DNA of 64,000 nucleotides from Termitomyces sp. T153 (lineage: Eukaryota > Basidiomycota > Agaricomycetes > Agaricales > Lyophyllaceae), in contig JACKQL020000095.1 in NCBI GenBank assembly GCA_018296165.2, forward strand, positions 115,177 through 179,176. The letters are read 5' to 3'. The notes beneath the pieces are model-generated. The model did no database searches. It was given only the letters and a program-made list of their open reading frames with translations, and was not told where the DNA came from. Of this stretch, positions 47,845-56,672 are shown in pieces (the first letter of the stretch is position 1; the number at the start of each line of letters is the position of its first letter). The translations under genes were made by a program, and so were the position numbers.

Positions 47845-48084
47845 AGTTATATGCGTCGTGCTAGTTTCTATCATCTTTGCAATGACATACATGTATCATT
47901 TTTTCTTGTTTCTCGCCTACGGATTCATTCCGGGGATTGCAGCTGAGTCAGTTGATCAAAATTCAAAGGTATACATTGAAATAGCCATGGACACAATGAG
48001 AATGAGAACATACGGACACTACAAATCAAGGATCTGAATCAGAGTTCATGTAAAAACATTCAGGTGAAGAGAGGCTAGCAACAA

Positions 48085-49540
48085 TTAGATTGTGTAAGCT
48101 CTCTGCAACTGCCATACCAAATACAAATAGTTGCCGCCTCTTCCCCCTGTTGATGTCACCGGTATAACCTTTCGGCAGGTCTGGCCAGATAATGGGGAAA
48201 GCTCATTCGACTTGATTCGAGCCAAAGTGAGTCCAGCAACCAATAAGTACTTATCGCTTTGTTTGACTGAAACAAGATAGCGGTAGTCGCCTCTGGCACC
48301 TTCGGAGAGGTCATCATATCCGGGGTGAGCTTTTGTCATAATGACGAGTTCAAATTTGGTGAGTGCCTCGGAAACCTGGGTTGTTATCTCGGGAACGATC
48401 CAGACATACCTCAGTAAGATGATTGTCAGTTTCAATATTCTCCATCAGTAAATTGCGAGCACTTACTTGCTGCCAAACTTATTTGTTGATGTCATCGCTG
48501 CCTTTGAACCAGTCCAGAACACGATCGGGAGGCGCGTTGAGTGGAGTGTCTGAATAAACAACCTGAGTCATACTAAAGTTGACAATCTGGTCCGGTTCTA
48601 GCTATTTTTTCGAGGGCATACCTTCAAGCACTAGACAAATTTCTTTGGTACCAATACAAGTTCAATGGGAACGATTTCGATTAACTGGTCATTGGGAAGC
48701 GGGGTTGATGTCGTTTTCAGGGTTTCCATCTCGACAGTAATGCCAGGACCTTGAAAAACACGCTGGTATAGCACCAACCTGCTGTGAGCACCGACAATGT
48801 CTACAATATACAGTCAATTGTCTTCCAGCTTCATCTGTTAGAATCGCTTACAGTTGCGGATTTCTCTACTGACATAAGATTCGGTCCCTTCTGTCTGTTC
48901 CCTTGTCGTTTTCTCAAGAATACTAATAACTTCCTTGCTCGTATGGAATGCGTTCTTGACATTAGTGGACACAGGACCGTACGATGCACCGAATTCCAGC
49001 TGAATGGAGCATGTCTCGGAGAGCTTCTTGCCTTCAGGAGAGACAACCTCATTGAACGCATGGGAGGTGTATGACCCCGATGTGGTGAGCTCGAAGCTAT
49101 GTACAATGGAACCTTGCAAGATGAGTAAGCCATTAGCTTCAGTAGAAGCTTCCAGAGAAGCACACCTACTCGCATTTCCGCTGTTGTCATAGTCAAAAAC
49201 AAGTTTCCAGACGTATTTCCCATCAATGATTATGCTAGGGTTGGATGACGTGTCGATTGAGTCTAGTTTGGAGACAATATTTGTGTGTATTTCGAGTCCA
49301 GTCGGAATCTGAGGACACAGAAAATGTGAACGACAACAATTCGCTACTTAAGTGCCCTCTGAAACAGACCCTGTTCAGATGTTCTTTTGCCATACGAGAC
49401 AAGTCGATATAGTTATGGGCTGAGCAGCTACTAGGACAAGGTATTGGCACTGGACAAAGTCAGTCAGACGTCTGTTATGGTCTATCCATAGAAACTTTTC
49501 ACAAAGCCTATCAACGAACAACCTCTAGATCAGCCGCCAT
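48085..49540 (-). pseudogene. putative pore-forming, toxin-like protein gene, module copy 2 (broken)
   Basis: The most complete copy of this family. From ATG 49538-49540 a short first exon leads, after introns, to IPTGLEIHTNIVSKLDS, then to a Ser/Thr-rich stretch (TTSGSYTSHAFNEVV, with FHTSKEVISILEKTTRE) whose alternating pattern resembles the membrane-inserting region of aerolysin/ETX-type proteins. A later exon has FQGPGITVEMETLKTT. The C-terminal exons carry two GY-x-x-D-(L/I)-x-x-G-x-x-G-x-Y-x-Y-L motifs (GYDDLSEGARGDYRYL and a broken second one), as in MABP/Vps62-type beta-prism repeats. A TAG interrupts the exon ending KKFV where sister copies have Lys; an extra A in AACAAATAAG (near 48,505) shifts the frame; the last motif is frame-shifted; and the region near 48,850 cannot be spliced plausibly. 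Family assignment is inference from pattern, not certain. Confidence 0.45.
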
Positions 49541-49554
49541 GATGTCTTTACACG

Positions 49555-49640
49555 AGAAAGAATTATTTGCCTCGAACAGCAGAATGTTGGGAACTTGAAG
49601 TCGTAGTGTGCCCCTTCTAGATTTATATGCACCGTACTAG
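49555..49640 (+). pseudogene. 3' end fragment of an F-box-like gene, module copy 2b
   Basis: About 85 bp matching the last codons and 3' flank of the F-box-like genes (LPRTAECWELEVVVCPF-type ending, TAG at 49,618). The rest of the gene is absent. Confidence 0.6.
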
Positions 49641-49689
49641 TTTCCGTCACTTTCACAGTGATATTTTTTTTCCCGCCTATGTATTCACC

Positions 49690-50000
49690 CCAACAGCTGC
49701 AACTCCATCAGCTGATCAGAATTCAAAGGTACGCATTGAAACACACTAGGAACACAATAAGAATGACAACGTACAACAAATAAAGGATGTGGACCAGAAT
49801 TCGTATAAAAGAAAATTAGGTGAGAGAAGCCAGCAACAATTATAGACCATGTAAGCTCTCTCCAACCAACATACACATTGTAGTACAAAGTACAAATACC
49901 CACTACGTCTCCCCCGTTGATGTCACGAATATGATCTTCGGTCAGGCTGGGCCAGATCTCGTGTAACATATTTGTCTCGGACCACACATGAATCGAGCCA
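49690..50000 (-). pseudogene. 3' fragment of the pore-former-like gene, module copy 2b
   Basis: Reads IWPSLTEDHIRDINGG and the shared 3' flank (AATTCAAAGGTACGCATTGA near 49,720). It converges on the F-box fragment at 49,555 exactly as in the other module copies, so the convergent junction was duplicated as a unit. Confidence 0.55.
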
Positions 50001-50429
50001 AAGTGAGCTCAGAAACGGTAAAAAAAAGAAGAAAACTTGGTTCCTTGCCTTGACAGGAACGCAGAACAAAGAAACAGTCAGTTGGTTCAAATGACAAATG
50101 ATTCATACCACTCCACTCAATGGGTAAACACATAATTAAAGGGCAACAGCAAAAATAGCGCCACAAGATTAGATATGAACCGAATAAAGTTACCACCCTC
50201 GACATTCGTGATCAAAATCATAATTCAGACACATGTACAGACATGACTATCAATGAAACGTATGCGAACAGGTTTCAAATACTTGGCAGTTCGATTTTTT
50301 TTATGAAAAATTCTGATTAGAACGAACGTACTTTGCAGAATCTCAGAGCATAATGCACCATTCACACCTGCTATTGTCTATCCATTATTCAACTCAAACT
50401 TCAAATCCAATCTAGTACATCCCGCACCA

Positions 50430-50812
50430 TCTTAGATCTCGGGTGACTCCTGGACTCCGTTGATCCCACAGGAACCTTGTGCACCTTGTGCTTGTGCTTG
50501 CTGCCCCTCAACCCCCACATCCCCACATCCCCACCTCCACCTCTAACACATCTAACACCTCTCTCCCTCCCTAGCCGCCTCTCTCTTCAAAGCCTCCAAT
50601 GGACCAACATACCCACGCCGCACCCTCCTCTCTCCCTCCATCTCCTTCTCCCTCTCTTTCGCCGCCTCCCTCGCCCCTGCCTCCCTCGCTGCCCTCTCCA
50701 CCTCCACCTCCTCCCGCAACACCTGCAACATCTCCACCACACCCCTCTCAATAACCACAGGATCCAAAGCAGTCTCATCACCATCCCCATCCCCACCTTG
50801 CTCCATCTGCAC
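50430..50812 (-). pseudogene. C-terminal fragment of the acidic four-TM family, copy C
   Basis: Matches the 3' end of the gene at 56.7 kb: VIERGVVEMLQVLREEVEVE here against VIERGAAEMLRVLREEMEVE there, both followed by a charged helix and RRVRRGYVGPLEALKREA. DNA similarity extends downstream of the stop (CCCGCACCATCTTAGATCTC occurs in both). The upstream part of the gene is missing, replaced by LINE sequence from about 50,812. Confidence 0.75.
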
Positions 50813-51700
50813 CTTGGGCCCAAGACCCAGCATAGGGTATTGTGTAGTGGATAGAAGGTATGCACCAGTGGGGTCATAGATCTCCAGGTCCACTGGACCC
50901 CAGGACACATGGGCTTCCTGCCCAATGAATGCACAGATGAGCTGGGTAAACAGGCAGCTCGGAGCGCTTACAGTGCCATCAAGAGCCTACCAGTCCCTCT
51001 CTGCCACCCCCTCCCTGTAAGCATTGCAACCACCCATCAGGCCAACATCGACATCATCTGCTTCATGTGGAAGACCCACTGGAAAAAGTCACCCCATTTC
51101 CTGGCTCTCCATGCTATTGACCAATCGCTCCCATTGAAGGAGTACATGCACTTTGTAGAGTCCCTCAACCACTACCACTCCACTATCCTCACCCAGCTCC
51201 ACACAAATCACATCCACCTCAACTGCCACCTCTTCCACATCTGAAGGTTCAAGACCCCACTATGCCTGCACTGCAAAGATCTGTCTGTCAAAATGGTCCC
51301 CCATGTCCTGCTTGTCTGCCCCCACTACAGATTTGAGAGGCATCTGCACCTCCAGAGGAAATTGCACTGTAAAGCTGAATCCCCGCCTTACATTCTCTCC
51401 ACCCCCAATGCTCTAAGTCCCCTTTTTAGTTTCATTCATGCCACCAAGCATCTTACTCCCCAAGGACCCCCTCCTCCTACCCTGCACCTGCCTGTGTGAG
51501 TACCATGACAATGCCCTAGGGCACCCCATCCTAAACACCTTACCTTAAACACTTTTATTATTGGCACTAGTCCTTCCCCCCCTCCTACCCCCCTTACTTT
51601 CTCACCTCCTTCTTGGTTGGGACCGTAACTATGCTGCTTGACTTCCTGCTGCCTGCCACATGGGTGGCGCACATAGCCACACAAACATTGCATTCATGTA
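50813..51700 (+). mobile_element. 5'-truncated LINE (non-LTR retrotransposon) 3' end
   Basis: The RNase H end is visible (VHWTPGHMGFLPNECTDELG), then HFVESLNHYHSTILTQLHTN with HIHLNCHLFHI, a stop, then PLCLHCKDLSVKMVPHVLLV and CPHYRFERHLH, the C-x2-C-x7-8-H-x4-C motif after RNase H in Tad/I-like LINEs. It is CpG-poor and 5'-truncated, as LINE insertions usually are. No clear poly(A) tail or target duplication was identified. Confidence 0.75.
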
Positions 51701-52239
51701 GTTAGTGACAAGGGTGTAATAGGGGAGCATACTCTAAAACGGCTAAGGAATGTCGGCCCACTCATTCTCTGCATATGTAGGGGGGTGTGGTATTGTACGT
51801 CTCTTATGTCGAGCACGTTAATTGATTTGTAAAAAATGGCTTCCCAAGCCCCCATTGGGTCTAATTGGGAACCACTCCCTTATCTGGCTGTGACTCGTCA
51901 AGGGAATGAACAACCACCTCCACCACCTACCTCGACGCCATCTCCCCCGCCGGCTGCGGTGCCCCATCATGAGGAGGACCCACTTCCTTTCAGAAGCCCA
52001 GTAATCTTAGCATCTGACGGATCTTATCTCTCCCATCTACGAACTTCTTATCACCTTACCTAACCCTTGATCTATGTATATATGGACCGGAGATACTAGG
52101 AGAGAGTAGTTTTTGCAATTCAGGACTTATCTCAGTTCTACCGCGCGGCTAAATTATCCACCAAAAATACTTCCTCTCAATGACACTCGATGCATTGTCA
52201 AACGCAAGCATTACCGTTGACAGGAAATATATCTGAGAA
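51701..52239. other. short unknown ORF and intergenic DNA
   Basis: An open frame at 51836-52063 (MASQAPIGSNWEPLPYLAVT, proline-rich after it) has a reasonable start and composition but no family features. It could be the first exon of an element's gag or noise. Nothing else seen. Confidence 0.25.
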
Positions 52240-52870
52240 CTAGCCATGAAGGAATTTGTCAAAGGTTTGAAGGTATGTCGATCTCTCTATATCAAACGGC
52301 CAGAACGGCCACCAGTAGGTTGCTAAGTTTATGAACCGGGTTGTCTATTGAGCAACTATTCAGATAACTCCACTCAATGCGCTGCTCGATCGCGTTCTGG
52401 ATTGGTTCAAAGGCAGTAACAATATCAACAATAAGTTTGGCAGCAAGTAAGTGTTTGCAATGTACTACGAGAGAATACGAATATGCAACCTGAAGATCGC
52501 TGGGGTATGCCTGGAACGTCCTCGAGATCGACAAGCAAGGTTTCTGAGACATTGAATGATCAAGAAATATCGCTACCTCATTCTTGTCGAGCAAAGTAAG
52601 AAGGACTTTTTCCGTTTCTGAGGCTCATTTTGGCTTGATTCATGTGTATGAGACCAATTTGTTACGTGAATTGATCTGGCCTGGCCTGTCCAAAGATCAT
52701 ATTCGTGACATCGACGGACAGAGGGCTTACACGGTTACTGGTCTCATGTTTGTTCATACAAATTCTGATTCAGATCCATTACTTGTGGTGTCCGTACGTT
52801 CTCATTCTGATTGTGTTCATGGTTGTTCCAATGCATACCTTTGACTTTTGATCAACTGACTCGGCTGCAG
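52240..52870 (+). pseudogene. pore-former-like gene fragment, module copy 3
   Basis: The 3' part only: KEFVKGLK exon end with GTATGTCG donor (52,274), the DWFKGSNNINNKFGSK exon (about 52,400-52,448, frame kept here, unlike copy 2), a degenerate middle exon, and LLRELIWPGLSKDHIRDIDG (about 52,660). It ends about 100 bp before the intact F-box-like gene that faces it. Confidence 0.5.
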
Positions 52871-52960
52871 TCCGCCGGAGTAAATACGTAGGCAAGAAGC
52901 AGGAAAAATGTTATATGTATCACTGCAAAGATGACAGAAGATACTACAGTGGATATTACC

Positions 52961-54269
52961 CTAGAAGGGGAACACTACGACTTCAAGTTCCCAACATTCC
53001 ATTGTTCGAGGCAAATAACTCTTCACCTTATCAGATGAACTTTCGAAATAAGCCTTTTCCAACACTTTCTTCTGCTCTGGATCAAAGCCCTCCCATTCTC
53101 GGAACGGGGACGGGCTCTCAAGAGGAGGAATGTCGATTATCAGCTTTGGATCCTCCAGCGACATCCTTGACAATGTCTCATCTACTAGCAGCCAAGTCTT
53201 TGTCCATTTCTCCCAGCCACTCAGCATCTCTAGTCCCAACTTCAATCGACGCAAGGCGGGTTTGGGATTCATTTTCAAGCCTTGGATCAATGATATGATG
53301 GCGGCTTCCCCGAATCCGGGTTGGCCTATTTCAATTTCTTCCAGATTCGGGTTTCGCGGAAACCCGATGAATTCGGTAAAAGAAACTGAACAAAGAGAAT
53401 CAATTCACTTGTCGAAGCTCAGTATGTAGAATCTCACCTGCATCTCCCGTGTTTTGATCGTTAGCGATAGAATAGGAAGGCCGAAACTTGAATGCTCGTA
53501 GGCTCATACCAGCCGTCTCCAGGAGCTCTCCGCATGCTCCAAACATATCATGCTTATGTTCACGTGGCATGGGTATTTTAGTCTCAACCGTCGCAATTCC
53601 AGTGGTATATCGAATGGTTCTTGCAAAAAATCGAATAATCGAGGAAGGAAGGATTTCGGTATTAAACACAAGGTTACTGAGGCGGGAATGAGTAATTTGG
53701 ACAGAATTGACAGTCGAAGGGACGGATTGGCACGCTATTCCACGGCTAAATGTAATCTTTTCCAAGGCCGGGAGAGCAGATAAGATACCGCAGAGCTCTG
53801 ATGAGGTAAATGCGATACATTGAAGCTCTAGCTCCTTCACAGATTGATAATTGTTACGGAGAGAAGCGAGGGCCTTCTGTGACAACGTTCGACAATCGAC
53901 CTGTTCCAAGATGAGGGATGTGATAGAAGGGAATGATAAGTTCCTGGCTAGCAGATTCTGAACAGCTGTATCACGCCATGGATCGTCATCTGAGTAAACC
54001 GCATCGGGATGTCGAGGTCTCCACTGTGAAAGGCTTAATGTATTGAATAATATCATTAAGAGGGTGGATTCAGGTGAATCCAAAAGACGGAGGAATTCGG
54101 CGATTTGCATTCGGTTGAGATGTAGGACCTTATGCGGAGCCCAAAGATAGTGCCGAGCACACGGCAGCCACGAATGGCAGACTAGAGCACATTCTGTAAT
54201 GGATGGAGTGCCGCACAAAAGGGAAAGTATGGAATCTATGAGCTCGGGGTGTAGCGAGACGACTACCAT
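52961..54269 (-). CDS. F-box-like protein, module copy 3 (intact)
   Basis: Exons 53438-54269 and 52961-53385 (52-nt intron) give about 418 residues without any break. An F-box-like motif is at the N-terminus (SLHPELIDSILSLLCGTPSI, then ALVCHSWLPCARHYLW), which in such proteins binds Skp1 of an SCF ubiquitin ligase. The rest has irregular leucine-rich segments (LPSITSLILEQ-like, YQSVKELELQCIAF, ALPALEKITFSRGIAC), plausible for substrate binding. The upstream in-frame ATG at 54330-54332 would add a hydrophobic 21-residue leader; the ATG at 54267-54269 is preferred because the other copies start there. It is the only undamaged member of four and faces a fragmentary pore-former-like gene. The family is not otherwise known to me. 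Confidence 0.72.
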
Positions 54270-54427
54270 GGAAAGAGTGATTATGATGATGGATACCGGG
54301 GTAGAATAATCATATCCGTTGATCCCGATCAAACGATCTGTCTCGCACGCCTACAGGCTATGGCACAAATGCCTACATTATACATTATGTATGTATGGCT
54401 GTAGAAATTTTATGATTCTGTCCCATA

Positions 54428-55200
54428 AACCCATCAGACATCCTTGCAATATTATTTTGATGGTCGGACTCCGGAGTAACTAGCGTGCGCTTGAACACAA
54501 TATCTTGTTAAACGGTCTTGAGAAATCAGAACGAGGCAATGTCTCAATATTCACTTATTCTTGAGTCAAAAAAACGATAAGACAACGATAAGGAGACTCT
54601 TCCTCTTCACAAAGGAATAGTCAACTTGCCTTCGGCGGCGTAGTTCATCGCCCACAAGCACTCACGACGCCCGCATGAAAAATTTTCATCATTTGTTGGT
54701 AAGACATCATAATATATATTCACCCTATATGGATGGTCCCATACGGAGTAACTAGGCGCTCGAAAAGACTAACGGTTCTTGCTGAGTCTTCAAGCTTCCA
54801 GATCATATGCTCCAATATTGGACTACCCTCGAATCAAGACAATTATAAGACAACGATGCTTCCTTTTCGAAAACTTGCCTTCAGTGGCGTATTGCTCTCA
54901 GGCACTTACTACGCCTGCATGAAATTTTTCATCATTTGTTCGAACTTGGCAAGACATCCATGCAATATTTCCACCCTCTAATCAATGATCGGTCTCACAT
55001 GGAGTAACTAGGCGCTCGAACACAATACCGGGTCCTTAGTGCTTGCTGAGTCTTCGGAACCAGAACCAGACAATGTGTCTCAATACATGTACAAGTCATT
55101 ATCGATGCATTATCCTTGAGTCAAGACAATTATAAGACAACGGTACTTCCTCACTTGCCCTTCAGCGGCGTAATTCATTGCCCCACAGAAACGTCGCCTA
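54428..55200 (+). repeat. three-copy tandem repeat, about 255-270 bp unit
   Basis: Units begin near 54,461, 54,732 and 54,985 with GGAGTAACTAG(G)CG...CTCGAA. Each includes CTTGCTGAGTCTTC-like, AATTATAAGACAACG-like, GGCGTA(G/T)T and ACGCC(C/T)GCATGAAA-(A/T)TTTTCATC segments (the last in units 1 and 2 only). Divergence is moderate. No coding pattern. Confidence 0.75.
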
Positions 55201-55203
55201 CAA

Positions 55204-55790
55204 TGCCCACAGAAGCCATTGATCCCGATTACTCTACAGCAAGGGCGGAAAGTTTTCGACAGACGTACCGCCAAAGGTCCTTTCCCATTCCCACCACAGC
55301 CCTAGAGTACTGGTTACTATACATGGTCGATTGTGATGAGCTATAGAAGTACGCAAGATGATGATCTGATTCGACAGTATGAACTTGATTCTCAGTCTCA
55401 ACCGATAAGAATTCTGCAAACGTTAAAGTGTGAAAATGATAATGGAAACCCCACTGCTTCCCATCGACTGATCCACGAGGCCTTGCAAGAGCTGATTGGC
55501 GGTTGTCTGGGGATGCGGTTTCCGAAGGAGGAATACTGCCGTCGACGGAGATAATAATGCTGGTGGGCCCGATAGAATGTTCAAAGATTTTTTTTCCCAG
55601 AGGCAGAGGGGCTATCTTATTAATCTGTGTATAGTGATGTGGCGGGAAGGTAGGGATGCAATCTATTGGCTGTCTCCATTCTCTGGCCGAAAACAGATAC
55701 CAGCAAGAGAAATTGATCCTCTCTTCAGCCGCGTATTCAAGGTCAATTTGCACTTCCAGCAGGGATATAATTCGAGAGATCTTTAGGCGG
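55204..55790 (+). other. unidentified coding-like segment
   Basis: A frame from ATG 55204 (MPTEAIDPDYSTARAESFRQ) and others at 55333-55554 and 55496-55786 overlap with no obvious splice that joins them. No family recognised. It may be a small species-specific gene, or noise. Confidence 0.2.
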
Positions 55791-55821
55791 GTGTTCGGAT
55801 CACATCCTCAGCATTCCTCGA

Positions 55822-56000
55822 TGTAGCAACCCTAAGTATGTATACCTCAGTTCACAAGAAGAACTCTGTTAACCTGTAGCAATTCTTAAGTATGTATACC
55901 ACAGGGAAGTAAGTAATCAGTAAGTTCGGTGAAGATAACGTAGTGACATACCCTCAGTTCGCAAGAAGAACTGAGGGATTCCCATCAATGGAAAGTCTTT
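55822..56000 (+). repeat. possible solo-LTR fragment with hairpins
   Basis: TGTAGCAA...TAAGTATGTATACC occurs twice (about 55,822 and 55,877). A perfect 10-bp stem, CCCTCAGTTC (55951-55960) and GAACTGAGGG (55968-55977), lies just after, and a degraded version near 55,848. The hairpin resembles the CCCTCAGTC/GACTGAGGG stem in the copia LTRs of this window, so it may be a relic LTR of a related element. Ends and target duplication were not found. Confidence 0.35.
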
Positions 56001-56324
56001 TATACGACCACTCCGTCGACTGTGGCTGAAGGACTGTATAGTTGCAATCGAGGATGATCGAGGACTAAGGAGAAAGAAACGAAAAAGGAAATCCACTTGA
56101 GATAGCCGAACGCCGCCGCCACAGCTGCGAGTCGTCTAATAACACTCCATGAACGACTAGATTTACGCGATTAACCCAAGAGTGGACTACCGTTTGACAG
56201 CTTCCGCAGTCAATCACCTAACATAACCCCTCAAGCTTGATTGTAGACTTAAGAAGCAAATCAGCAAATGGAACTGTGCTTGTGAAGATCTTATACTATA
56301 TGTTGAATATTAAAAGATTACATT

Positions 56325-56520
56325 TAGCCGTGCAATAGCGTGTCAATCGGTCTCTTCAACTGTCGATTGTGTCCAGATTACTCATTCCCGCCTCCGTAAC
56401 CTTGTGTTTAATACTAACATCGCTACGGTTGAGACTAAAATACCCATACCACGTGAGCAGCATGATATGTTCGGAGCATGCGGAGAGCCTACGAGTATTC
56501 AAGTTTCAATCTTCCTATCC
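56325..56520 (+). pseudogene. internal fragment of an F-box-like gene, copy 4
   Basis: About 195 bp matching the middle of the F-box-like genes (AIACQSV...VQITHSRL..LVFNT, ATVETKIPMPREHKHDMFGA region, then LRAFKFQ), with two deletions relative to the intact copy. It lies just before the 3' end of acidic-family paralogue B. Confidence 0.7.
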
Positions 56521-56672
56521 ATATAGTACATACAATACACAATACACAATACAATCAATGAATAAATCTCCCCTCCCCCCCCTCCCCAGACCCAACATGC
56601 ATCAAACTCAATCTCTCAATCTCCCGAGGACGCATACCCCCTCACAACCAACGCCCTCATACCCGCACCATC

